Assembly (NCBI GenBank): GCA_964410965.1
Contig: CAYPIY010000013.1
Location: 13,421-77,420 of the forward strand
Source: JBBIRG01 sp964410965
Lineage (GTDB): Bacteria > CLD3 > SB21 > JBBIRG01
Reading direction: 5' to 3'
DNA: 64,000 bases
Below are positions 55,759-64,000 of this stretch, in pieces (within the stretch, counting starts at the first letter, position 1; every line of letters begins with the position of its first letter). The position numbers and the translations under genes are program-made. Below the pieces are notes generated by a model that searched no databases, had not been told where the DNA came from, and saw only the letters and a list, made by a program, of their open reading frames with translations.

Positions 55759-56925
55759 TCACTCAAAATACTCTTCAAGTAATTCCCTGAATTTTGTCTG
55801 AAGCCGGACGCTGTCCCAAACTTTATCTTTCATCAGTCTCTCTTTTTTGTTAAATCCGTTTTCGAGCGCGCGCTCAAGTGTACTGTACGCTTCGTATTGT
55901 TTGTTCATCGCGATATGACAGGCGGCGATAAAGTACAAATACTCCGGATTATCTTCGTCTAATTGTTCCGCGGTCTGAAATTTTGACAGCGCCGACTCAT
56001 ATTCATTCCGGTAAAAATATAAATGTCCGAGATTGAAATACGGTTCCGGGTACGCGGGATTCGCTTTTATGGCTAACTCGAAATGTTCAAATGCTTTATC
56101 TTTTTTATTTTTGATGGTATAAAATAATCCGAGTGTATTATAGATTTCCTCATTGACGTCGGGCGTTTTCTTTATCTTTTCATATTCGTCGATCGCGTCG
56201 TCCAGCTCATCCAGCTTGATATACGTATTAGCCAGCGCTTTACGGGCGTCCACGTATTTTTTATCTTTCTTAAGAGCCTTCTTGAACCAGTCGCGCGCTT
56301 CCTTCAGTTGTTTCTTGTCTGCGGCACTAAGATACGTCATAAGCCCTTTGGTATAGAACTCGTAAGCCTGAATGCTTTTCGTTCCCGACTTCTTGACCAT
56401 TTCAATCTTGGACACCTGCTTAGTCGTAAGTTTCACGCCGAACGATTCCGTAATCTTCCGGATCATCTGATCATAGAGTTCAAAGATGTTATCGAGCTCA
56501 TCCTCGAGTTTGATGATATGATCCTGATCCACCGTTCCGGTTTCGGCGTCGACAATGCGGGCCACGGCGGATATGCTAGTTCCTACAACCTGGTAACTGC
56601 CGATCAGCATTTTCTGAGCCGACAGCAATTGCCCGATTTTCACGGACTGCGTCTGATCGACCAGGTCGGTCATCTGAAGATCTTGTTCGCGGATGATTTT
56701 GTCCATTTGGCCGCGCTCAACTACTTTCAAAGCGGGAACACGCGCCAGCCCGGTGATCAGCTGTTCGGCGAAACCGGATGACAGCCAGTTGTCATTCGAA
56801 TCTTTGGTGATGTTCTCAAACGGAAGGACAGCGAGAGTAATTTTTTTAACCTGTTCGTCATCCTGCGCCTGTATCTGAATTGCAACCATAAACACGGTCA
56901 ATGCGATCATAATATTTCGGGTCAT
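55759..56925 (-). CDS. CsgG-like exported protein with TPR repeats
   Basis: A 388-residue protein with a signal peptide ending IQAQ. The CsgG/FlgO-type domain is ITLAVLPFENITKDS, LARVPALKVVERGQMDKII, 'VKIGQLLSAQKMLIGSYQVV' and 'ISAVARIVDAETGTV'. Residues about 190-370 hold four to five TPR units (AYEFYTKGLMTYLSAADKKQ, YVDARKALANTYIKLDELDD, AYPEPYFNLGHLYFYRNEYE and AYSTLERALENGF regions). ATG 56925 has GGAGATT upstream. It is the third CsgG-type gene in the window and the only one with TPRs. Probable periplasmic assembly role. Confidence 0.82.
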   Translation of the reverse strand: MTRNIMIALTVFMVAIQIQAQDDEQVKKITLAVLPFENITKDSNDNWLSSGFAEQLITGLARVPALKVVERGQMDKIIREQDLQMTDLVDQTQSVKIGQLLSAQKMLIGSYQVVGTSISAVARIVDAETGTVDQDHIIKLEDELDNIFELYDQMIRKITESFGVKLTTKQVSKIEMVKKSGTKSIQAYEFYTKGLMTYLSAADKKQLKEARDWFKKALKKDKKYVDARKALANTYIKLDELDDAIDEYEKIKKTPDVNEEIYNTLGLFYTIKNKKDKAFEHFELAIKANPAYPEPYFNLGHLYFYRNEYESALSKFQTAEQLDEDNPEYLYFIAACHIAMNKQYEAYSTLERALENGFNKKERLMKDKVWDSVRLQTKFRELLEEYFE

Positions 56926-56941
56926 AAATAATCTCCAATAT

Positions 56942-58105
56942 TTATTTCATTTGTAATATCATACATTTCAAATATTCGGTTTCGCGCATGCTCAGCAGGA
57001 TCGGGTGATCGGCAGCCTGAGTTTGCTGCTCTAAAAGGATCGCTTCACGGCCCGCGGCGGTTATTCCCTGAAGAACGATGTTACGGAAAGCGTCGCGGTC
57101 TATGAGATGCGAGCAGCTGCAGGTAATCAGAACGCCTCCGTCAGTAAGAGCTTTCGCGGCGCGGCGGTTGATCTCCCGGTAACCGCGGACGGCGTCTTTG
57201 ATTTCCGCGCGCGATTTTACGAAGGCCGGAGGATCAAGAATAATAACATCAAAGAGCGTTTTGTTTTCGTTCATGGTTTTTAAGGCGTCGAATACGTCCC
57301 GTTTATGAAATACGCAATTTGAGAAACTGTTCAGTTCAGCATGACGCCTGCATTGCTCGACAGCCTTTTCGGATATATCCAAACCGGACACCTCGGATGC
57401 GCCGTGCTTCGCCGCGTTCAGGCTCCACCCGCCGACATACGAAAAACAATCCAGCACCCGCTTCCCTTTGACGTAAGATTTTATCCGCAATTGATTCTCC
57501 CGCTGATCCAGAAAGAAACCCGTTTTTTGCCCGTTGAGCAGGTCAAGCTCGTATTCAATTCCGTGCATGACGACCCGAACGGGTTGATCATATATGCCGT
57601 ATATCACTTTCCTGTAAATATCGATTTTTTCATGATTGCGGAAAAGCGAATCATTGCGCAGTACAATCGATCGGGGCTTGAATGCGTTCATGAGAACACC
57701 CGCGACGGCCGGGATCATCGCATCCATGCCGACGGTGAAACTCTGCATAACGAAATCATCCGAGTACCGGTCGATCACAAGCCCCGGCAGTCCGTCCGAT
57801 TCGCCGAACACGAGCCGGCAGCAGTCCGTTCCCGTACAGATCGTTTCCCGGCGTCTGAAGGCCTTTCGTAAGCGGCGCTCCAGAAAAGCGTCATCGACCG
57901 GTTCCTCTTTTCGCGTCAGCAAGCGCACTGCGATCAGTGAATTCGGATTGATATATCCGCGCCCGATAAAATGATTCTCCGCGTCCGTTACTTCCACGAT
58001 TTCCCCGGGAGTGAATATCTTCATGGAAGTCTGGATCTGGTTGCTGAAAATCCAGTAATGGCCGTGATCGACTTTTTCTTTGGGCCGGAGTATGACTGTT
58101 TTCAT
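56942..58105 (-). CDS. RlmI-family rRNA methyltransferase
   Basis: A 387-residue SAM-dependent 23S rRNA m5C methyltransferase of the RlmI type. An N-terminal PUA domain (GHYWIFSNQIQT, GEIVEVTDAENHFIGRGYINP) precedes a middle domain (GLVIDRYSDDFVMQSF) and the SAM domain with LDCFSYVGGWSLNAAKHGA and motif IV LDPPAFVKS, then the C-terminal CSCSHLIDRDAFRNI. It likely modifies C1962 of 23S rRNA. It starts 17 bp after the CsgG-like gene. Confidence 0.93.
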   Translation of the reverse strand: MKTVILRPKEKVDHGHYWIFSNQIQTSMKIFTPGEIVEVTDAENHFIGRGYINPNSLIAVRLLTRKEEPVDDAFLERRLRKAFRRRETICTGTDCCRLVFGESDGLPGLVIDRYSDDFVMQSFTVGMDAMIPAVAGVLMNAFKPRSIVLRNDSLFRNHEKIDIYRKVIYGIYDQPVRVVMHGIEYELDLLNGQKTGFFLDQRENQLRIKSYVKGKRVLDCFSYVGGWSLNAAKHGASEVSGLDISEKAVEQCRRHAELNSFSNCVFHKRDVFDALKTMNENKTLFDVIILDPPAFVKSRAEIKDAVRGYREINRRAAKALTDGGVLITCSCSHLIDRDAFRNIVLQGITAAGREAILLEQQTQAADHPILLSMRETEYLKCMILQMK

Positions 58106-58585
58106 GTTTGATTCAGGTATATGATTGCCGCGGATTCACAGAGGAATGCAAAGCGAATCGGTTGTGAATGTCTTATGCAAAAGAATATGAATAAATCCGG
58201 CTTTTAATCCAACGTTTTTTTATGGAATTTGCGGCGGTTTCTTTCTTACCTGTAAAAAACAAAATTACGGAAACGGACGATGGACGTGATTTGTTTTCAT
58301 TTATAGGGTAATCGTTGCATTTTTATCAGCATGTGGGCTCAGTGGATGAATTTGAATCCCATAAGTTCCGGTTTAGCGATAATTGCCCCTGATTTTGGTG
58401 CAATACGGAAATCAACATTTCGCCAGACGCGCTTTTTACCGAACCACCCGGCCGGGTGCCGGTTACACTGAACAATTATGAGATGAAAAGTATTCAAACA
58501 GAATCATGCGACTTATTGGATAGTTTATCATTGCTTATTCCGAATTGTCTGTGTAAATTTTCCGCAAGCAAGAGAGAGTTTTTAC
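58106..58585. other. 480-bp intergenic region
   Basis: It separates divergent genes and must contain both promoters. Nothing close to the TTGACA/17-bp/TAxxxT pattern was seen. A 44-codon frame from about 58331 has no supporting ribosome site or homology and is not called. No RNA gene recognised. Confidence 0.4.
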
Positions 58586-61387
58586 ATGCAGCAAAATCAC
58601 GCACCATTCATCTCCTTAAATATGATCCGATATTTTTTATTATCATCATTATTTGCGTCGTCATACCTGTTCGCACAACAGACGGACGATTATCTGCGTT
58701 TCCGGCGGCTCTCGCTGGAAGAAGGATTATCGCAAAGCACCATCAATCATATCATTCAGGACCAGAACGGTTTTTTGTGGATCGCTACCGAGGACGGACT
58801 GAACCGTTACGACGGATATGGTTTTTACGTTTATAAATACCAGCCCTCCGATACGAATTCCATACCGAATAACTTCGTTATGTCCCTGGCGGAAGATCAG
58901 AAACGGCAATGTTTATGGATAGCCACATTCGGAGGAGGCCTGGCCAGGCTTGATTTTCGTTCGGGAAATTTTCAGCGCTATTATCATCGTCCGGGCGATA
59001 CGAATTCCATTGCCGACAATTATCTGTATGACATCCTGCTGGATCACCGGGGAATGCTCTGGATAGGAACACGCGATAAGGGAATCGTCAGTTATGACCC
59101 CGATCTTAGCCGTTTTTTTTATTATCAATACGATTCCTTTAATCCGAAGGGATTGCATCATGCCCGCGTACTGACCCTCTGCGAGGATACAAAACGCCGG
59201 CTATGGATCGGCTCGGATATCGGACTGTTCTGGCTGGACGCTGAACGAAAAGCGTTATCAGAAATCGCACTGCGCGGCCGGAAGAATGCCGCGGTGTACG
59301 CGCTGACCGAAGATCACAAAGGAATCCTGTGGATCGGTACGGACGGCAGCGGGCTATACCGGTATGATCCCGCGACGGGATCGGTCCAGTCTTTTACTAA
59401 TGATCCTGATGATAAGTATTCCGTCAGCAACAATATTATACGGTGCCTCCTTAGGGATTCCGGAAATAATCTCTGGATAGGAACCCTTTATGGCCTGAAC
59501 CGGTTAAATCTGGCCAATACAAAAGGCGCATCCGGATTTCAGTTTGTTCCTTTTTATTCGGATCCCTCCGACATTCATTCGCTCAGTAAAAATGTTATCC
59601 AGACTTTATTTATCGACCGGTTTGACAACCTCTGGGTCGGAACAAACGGAGGCGGTCTGAATATTTACTCTGGCGCCGGCAGATTGTTTGCGTTATACAA
59701 TAATAAATCCCTGCGGCTGGACAAAGGAATCAATACGGATGTGCTGTCGCTTGCACAAGACGATTATGGCTTTGTTTGGGTCGGCACCTGGGGAGACGGA
59801 CTGATGGTTATTGACAGAAATAATAATCGACACCGGCAGTTCCGCCATAACCCGGCAAACCGGCAGAGCATCCCCGAAAACAGCGTATTCGCCCTTTTAC
59901 CGGATACCGGCGGCGTCATGTGGGTGGGAACGTATAACGGATTGACGCGCGTCCAATACCAAAAGGATATTATGTCGGGGCGGAGCACGTTCCGGCATTA
60001 TCCCGCCGAACCCGGCAAACCGGGCAGACTGAACCATCCGAAAATCCGGTGCATGATGCGGTCCGCCGAAGGAAAAATTTGGATCGGAACTTATGGCGGC
60101 GGAATCAACGTATTTGATCCCCAAACGGAACGGTTTGAAACTATTCGTTATGAACCGGGCGATACCGGCACGATTTCAAACGATAATATCTGGGTCATTC
60201 ACGAAGACGTTTTCGGCGGCATCTGGGTTGGGACATACGGAGGCGGATTGAACCGCTATCAGCCGTCGGAAAAACGATGGACATGTTTCATTCATGATCC
60301 CTATAATCCCAATACAATCAGCAATGACGTCGTGTTATCAATACACAGCGATTCAGCCGGGGTTTGGGCTGGAACCCGCGCGGGATTGAATTACCTGAAC
60401 CGGACATCCGGCCGGTTCAGCTGTTACACCATCCGGCACGGACTGCCCAACGACGTTATATACGGCATCCTGCCCGACCGGCGCGGGCATCTCTGGATGA
60501 GCACCAATCTTGGCATTTCGAAAGTTTCGCTGAACGCCGATGCCGTTCCCGTTTTCAGGAACTACGATATCGGCAGCGGACTTCAGGGCAATGAGTTCAA
60601 TATCGGTGCGTATTTTCAGGGTGCACAGGGAGAAATGTTTTTTGGCGGAATTAACGGATTCAACAGTTTTTATCCGGACAGCATACAGGCTAATGCAAAG
60701 CCCCCTGCCGTTATTATTACCGCTTTTAAAAAATTTGATAAAACGGTTCTTGCCGTTCCCGCCATTATCAGCCGGTCCGAAATTGAACTGAATTATAAAG
60801 ACAACTTCATTTCCATTGAATTTACCGCCCTGGATTTCACCGATCCGGCAAAAAACAGGTACGCATACATGATGGAAGGGTTTGATGAACAATGGAATTA
60901 CGCCGGGAGTGAGCGGAAAGCGGTTTATACGAACCTCGATCCGGGGACGTATTCCTTCCGTGTCAAAGGCAGCAACAGCGACGGCTTGTGGAATGAAACC
61001 GGCGCTTCCATCCGGCTGACCATTCATCCCCCGTTTTGGAAAACATGGTGGGCGTATTCTTTTTACATCGTTTTTCTGCTTTCGATCCCTTCGTTTCTGA
61101 GGTACGCCCGGAAAAGAATTGAAAGCTCCATTATCCAGAACCAAATGGACAGAATAAAAAATAATACTTCCGGCGATCGTTCTATAGGTGAAAAACTGGA
61201 TTTATTAACGGAACGTCAAAAAGAGATTTTCAACTTGATCATCCAGGGAAAATCCAATAAAGAGATTATGGATGATCTGATAATCGAATTAAGTACGCTC
61301 AAAACCCATATCAACCTGATTTATAAAAAACTTGGCATTCAGAGCAGAAAGGAAGCCAGGACATACATGAAAAACAGTAAGTTATAA
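58586..61387 (+). CDS. two-component-type propeller membrane regulator with LuxR HTH
   Basis: A 933-residue one-component regulator. After a signal peptide (ending FAQ) come about a dozen regulator-propeller blades, each with a 'LWIGT(x)GGGLxRYD'-like motif (residues about 35-690, two propellers). A Y_Y_Y domain follows ('YMMEGFDEQWNYAGSERKAV', 'LDPGTYSFRVKGSNSDGLW'), then one membrane helix (WWAYSFYIVFLLSIPSFL) and a C-terminal LuxR/GerE HTH ('LLTERQKEIFNLIIQGKSN', then THINLIYKKLGI). There is no histidine kinase or receiver. The periplasmic propellers should sense ligand (in Bacteroidota, glycans) and the tethered HTH should bind DNA. AGAGAG precedes ATG 58586; ATG 58622 is an alternative with a tighter signal. 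Confidence 0.88.
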   Translation: MQQNHAPFISLNMIRYFLLSSLFASSYLFAQQTDDYLRFRRLSLEEGLSQSTINHIIQDQNGFLWIATEDGLNRYDGYGFYVYKYQPSDTNSIPNNFVMSLAEDQKRQCLWIATFGGGLARLDFRSGNFQRYYHRPGDTNSIADNYLYDILLDHRGMLWIGTRDKGIVSYDPDLSRFFYYQYDSFNPKGLHHARVLTLCEDTKRRLWIGSDIGLFWLDAERKALSEIALRGRKNAAVYALTEDHKGILWIGTDGSGLYRYDPATGSVQSFTNDPDDKYSVSNNIIRCLLRDSGNNLWIGTLYGLNRLNLANTKGASGFQFVPFYSDPSDIHSLSKNVIQTLFIDRFDNLWVGTNGGGLNIYSGAGRLFALYNNKSLRLDKGINTDVLSLAQDDYGFVWVGTWGDGLMVIDRNNNRHRQFRHNPANRQSIPENSVFALLPDTGGVMWVGTYNGLTRVQYQKDIMSGRSTFRHYPAEPGKPGRLNHPKIRCMMRSAEGKIWIGTYGGGINVFDPQTERFETIRYEPGDTGTISNDNIWVIHEDVFGGIWVGTYGGGLNRYQPSEKRWTCFIHDPYNPNTISNDVVLSIHSDSAGVWAGTRAGLNYLNRTSGRFSCYTIRHGLPNDVIYGILPDRRGHLWMSTNLGISKVSLNADAVPVFRNYDIGSGLQGNEFNIGAYFQGAQGEMFFGGINGFNSFYPDSIQANAKPPAVIITAFKKFDKTVLAVPAIISRSEIELNYKDNFISIEFTALDFTDPAKNRYAYMMEGFDEQWNYAGSERKAVYTNLDPGTYSFRVKGSNSDGLWNETGASIRLTIHPPFWKTWWAYSFYIVFLLSIPSFLRYARKRIESSIIQNQMDRIKNNTSGDRSIGEKLDLLTERQKEIFNLIIQGKSNKEIMDDLIIELSTLKTHINLIYKKLGIQSRKEARTYMKNSKL

Positions 61388-61415
61388 TGATTTTTCAGTT
61401 CTGATTTTTAAACCC

Positions 61416-61520
61416 TCAACCCTTTATCAACCCCTGAAAATTGCTTTTATTATCGTAGTATAACTGAAGATAAAACGTCTTCAACCTTTTTTCAACCTTT
61501 TCTCAACCTTTTTTCAACTC
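61416..61520. repeat. 11-bp-phased TCAACC repeats
   Basis: TCAACC/TCAAC occurs at 61416, 61427, 61481, 61492, 61503 and 61514. Spacing within each group is exactly 11 bp, one helical turn; the gap between groups is 54 bp, about five turns. The consensus unit of the second group is TCAACCTTTTT. It lies between the propeller-LuxR gene and the next gene, on the plus strand. It may be an operator array. Confidence 0.7.
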
Positions 61521-61752
61521 TTACATCTTCCGCCTAATCTTTACATTTAGGTGTTCTTATTTTTCTGGATCAGAATGGTTCATAGGCATAATGTTATCAT
61601 TCCTTCACTCTAATACAGGCACTTAACACAATTAAACAAATACCGATAAAACGAATAGAGTAATGCATCAAAAGAGTTTTTCAATTAAGAACAAAAAAAA
61701 GCTCATAGGGCGGAAAAAATAAAAAACTAAAGAAACACGGGAAAGGAAACAT

Positions 61753-62706
61753 ATGAATACCGAAAACTTGTATTACCTCGTTAATTCATTTGACGTAGTT
61801 ACTCAGAAAAGTTACAAGCAGATGAAAGCCATTGCTTCGGATCATTTTGTAAAACTAACCGCGGCGAAGAACGAATACGATTTATCCGGCCTTGTTCAAA
61901 GATTCGAACCCCTGTATAAATCCTATTGTGAAAAATACTCGCTTTGGATCACATCCAAGGAAACATTGCGGGTTGAAACTATAGGAATTCAAAATATTAT
62001 CAAAGATTTAGATGATAAAATTATGCTGTGGAATATTCAAATTCACAAAACGTTTTCTGCCAATCTTCCGGATGTTAACATACTTTTTCCTGACAGAGAA
62101 CAAACTTTCTCAGTGGAATCTACGATAAATTACGTCGAAACATTGAAAGGAGTAATTTACTGTCTGGGAAATTACCCGAAACTGGAAAACATTAAAAAGG
62201 AAGCTGAAACCTGTTTATTCTCACTGGATCAAAATCTGAGAAAGCAAATGGAAGCTGAGGAGGTTGCAGACCGCATTTCACAAAGTCTCGAATCAACACG
62301 AAAAGAATTGTCCATTATGCTTTTTCGTAACCTTGGAGCGCTGATCGACCGGCTTGGCGGAGACCCTTTCAAAGCGATTTCATTATTTGAAACTAAAGAA
62401 TTCAAATTCATTACGTCCATGGAGACTGAACCCGTCGTGGGCAGGATATCGCCGGGGCAAATCATGGCGGTGGATGATAGAACTATCACGGATAATACCG
62501 AATTCAGAATAATGAATATCGGAAAGGCGGCATTAAAATTCTGGACCGATACGTTTCCCTTTTCAAAGGATTCGTTTTACGGCATCGAAATAGCGCCGGG
62601 TGCAAAAAAAACCGTTTGTTCGACAGATATCGGAAAATCGGGCAGTAAAGTTCTGATCGTGAGAAACTTGGATTCAAAAACACATGGAATCTTTTCCGTC
62701 AGATAA
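61753..62706 (+). CDS. 317-residue protein, unrecognised
   Basis: No signal peptide; probably cytoplasmic. The first 200 residues are helical with coiled-coil character (KKEAETCLFSLDQNLRKQME, EVADRISQSLESTRKELS). The last 115 residues look beta-rich (SPGQIMAVDDRTITDNTEFR, 'IMNIGKAALKFWTDTF', EIAPGAKKTVCSTDIGKSGS). I do not recognise a family. AAAGGAA precedes ATG 61753. The phased repeats end about 230 bp before the start, so this is the nearest gene they could control. Confidence 0.7.
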   Translation: MNTENLYYLVNSFDVVTQKSYKQMKAIASDHFVKLTAAKNEYDLSGLVQRFEPLYKSYCEKYSLWITSKETLRVETIGIQNIIKDLDDKIMLWNIQIHKTFSANLPDVNILFPDREQTFSVESTINYVETLKGVIYCLGNYPKLENIKKEAETCLFSLDQNLRKQMEAEEVADRISQSLESTRKELSIMLFRNLGALIDRLGGDPFKAISLFETKEFKFITSMETEPVVGRISPGQIMAVDDRTITDNTEFRIMNIGKAALKFWTDTFPFSKDSFYGIEIAPGAKKTVCSTDIGKSGSKVLIVRNLDSKTHGIFSVR

Positions 62707-62904
62707 ATGGCGCGGGTATAAGATGACTCATTCAATGACATTATGTCCTTCTGTTATGACACAATTCTGCTGCAAAGAATGGATAAAACGCAAGATTACA
62801 ATTGTATACCGCCATGTCCAATATCAGACTTCTGATAATTCCAAACAATGTTAAATAATAACATAAAAAACCAAACCATTAACCAAGCAAAGAAGGCGAC
62901 AAAC

Positions 62905-64000
62905 ATGAGACACAGGTTATTTATCACGACGGTACTTTTGGCCATGCTGGCCGGAAGTTTAATGGCTCAGCGGTTGGAGCAGAAGAATGAAGGGCGTAAT
63001 TTAGCCGAGGCGCTGAACGCGGACGGAACGGTTAAAACCGGTATCAGCGGCAGTTTCAGCGGCGAGGGTTTCCGGATGGGATATGACAAGACCGGCGCGC
63101 CGCTGTTCAGCGCGGCGGATGACGGATACTGGGATCCGATAGGAGGCGTTCCGCCAGCCGCTAACGCAACTATAAGGGCAATTGTAATCTCCGGCAGTGA
63201 TGTGTATGTTGGCGGCGCTTTTACCGATGCCGGCGGAAATCTGGATGCCGATTATATCGCCCGTTGGGACGGCACATCGTGGCAGGCGCTCGGAACGGGA
63301 TTGAATAGCAATGTTATCGCCGTCTCGATATCCGGCAGTGATGTGTATGTAGGAGGAAGTTTCACCGACGCCGGAGGGAACGTAAATGCTGACCGGATAG
63401 CCCGGTGGGACGGTTCGGCTTGGCACGCGATAGGTTCGGGAATTAATAACAATTCGATAAATGCCATCGCGGTTTCCGGCGGCGACGTGTACGTGGGAGG
63501 CGATTTCACCGACGCCGGAGGAAACATAAATGCTGACCGTATCGCCCGCTGGAATGGTACATCGTGGATTCCGCTTGGAACAGCTTTTAATAATACGGTG
63601 AATTCTATCGCTATTTTCGGCAGTGATGTTTATGTGGGCGGAGCCTTCACTGATGCCGGAGGAAACCCAAATGCCGACCGTATCGCCCGGTGGGACGGCT
63701 CGTCCTGGCAGGCGTTGGGAACGGGAATCAGTAACAATACGGTTAACGTCATCGCGATATCGGACAGCGGCATTTATGTGGGTGGCTCTTACACCAATGC
63801 CGGCGGGAATGATGATGCGGACAGAATCGCCCTTTGGAATGGCTTATCCTGGCAGGCGCTGGGAACGGGAATGGACGCCACGGTCAGCGCTATCCTGTTC
63901 TACGGCAGCGACGTGTATGCCGGCGGAGCCTTCACTGATGCCGGCGGAAACCCAAATGCCGACCGTATCGCCCGGTGGGACGGCACATCCTGGCAGGCGC
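62905..64000 (+). CDS. start of a large exported repeat protein (continues beyond window)
   Basis: From ATG 62905 a signal peptide (ending SLMAQ) is followed by a short leader and then at least six repeats of 47 or 48 residues in alternation. Each reads approximately SGSDVYVGG-(S/A)FTDAGGN-xNADRIARWDG-(T/S)SWQALGTGIN. The aligned DVYVGG codons start at 63199, 63340, 63484, 63625, 63769 and 63910 (spacing 141/144 bp). The frame is open to the window end. The repeat looks like beta-propeller blades or a beta-solenoid. FCB secreted proteins of this kind usually end in a sorting tail, which would be outside the window. Confidence 0.85.
   Translation, partial: MRHRLFITTVLLAMLAGSLMAQRLEQKNEGRNLAEALNADGTVKTGISGSFSGEGFRMGYDKTGAPLFSAADDGYWDPIGGVPPAANATIRAIVISGSDVYVGGAFTDAGGNLDADYIARWDGTSWQALGTGLNSNVIAVSISGSDVYVGGSFTDAGGNVNADRIARWDGSAWHAIGSGINNNSINAIAVSGGDVYVGGDFTDAGGNINADRIARWNGTSWIPLGTAFNNTVNSIAIFGSDVYVGGAFTDAGGNPNADRIARWDGSSWQALGTGISNNTVNVIAISDSGIYVGGSYTNAGGNDDADRIALWNGLSWQALGTGMDATVSAILFYGSDVYAGGAFTDAGGNPNADRIARWDGTSWQA

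Noticed and set aside
58456..58836. A 126-codon plus-strand frame overlapping the propeller-LuxR start
   Set aside because: It overlaps a strongly supported gene in another frame and has no ribosome site or family resemblance.

Overview
The window looks like chromosomal DNA of an uncultured Gram-negative bacterium of the Fibrobacterota-Chlorobiota-Bacteroidota (FCB) assemblage. The grounds are a type IX-like C-terminal sorting tail of the 'NYPNPFNPST' kind on a secreted propeller protein (11466-13250), a FISUMP-domain lipoprotein, several outer-membrane or periplasmic proteins with Sec or lipoprotein signals, two-component-regulator propeller proteins and CsgG-like/DUF5683-like proteins. These features recur in Ignavibacteria, Calditrichota, KSB1 and Fibrobacterota. 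I cannot name the phylum without a 16S search, but a complete 16S gene is present (37484-39003, minus).

Layout. 1-2132: tail of ribD, a HAD phosphatase and a DUF58 protein. 2141-8131: a promoter-led signalling/envelope cluster with a REC-domain protein, a very long multi-Hpt protein and a beta-helix/coiled-coil/TonB fusion. 8212-11145 (minus): trehalose-phosphatase, class II aldolase and a D-cysteine desulfhydrase-like enzyme. 11466-14687: secreted propeller protein and a lipoprotein. 14769-17665 (minus): thioredoxin lipoprotein, ssb and recA. 18358-20626: CsgG-like protein and FISUMP lipoprotein. 20699-23504: a mini-island of degraded and intact toxin-antitoxin-like gene pairs holding two copies of a 176-bp repeat. 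23624-30733: xerC/D, hpf, a Ser/Thr kinase, RlmD-like and RluE-like RNA-modifying enzymes, a TPR protein and an amino-acid permease. 30756-31235: four tandem copies of a 126-bp palindromic unit. 31570-33486: second CsgG-like protein and a DUF4143 ATPase. 33791-39316 (minus): a complete rrn operon (16S-Ile-Ala-23S-5S) with promoter, processing stems and terminator. 39614-43556: WYL regulator, a surface-repeat protein on the other strand, and an arsR-arsM-methyltransferase operon with a clear operator. 43782-53530 (minus): a long signalling/redox block. 53627-58105: flavoprotein, third CsgG-like protein, RlmI-like methyltransferase. 58586-64000: propeller-LuxR membrane regulator, an orphan gene behind helically phased repeats, and the start of a large repeat protein.

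The most notable item is at 45565-46095 (minus). Two adjacent open frames form one gene if an in-frame TGA is read as selenocysteine, giving an AhpD/carboxymuconolactone-decarboxylase-like protein with a CxxU in place of the family's CxxC. A hairpin with bacterial SECIS geometry starts 12 nt after the TGA. The gene lies 4 nt downstream of a CofG-like radical SAM gene and 7 nt upstream of upp. This pairing of a deazaflavin-synthase-like radical SAM enzyme with a selenoprotein is the best candidate here for an undescribed system.
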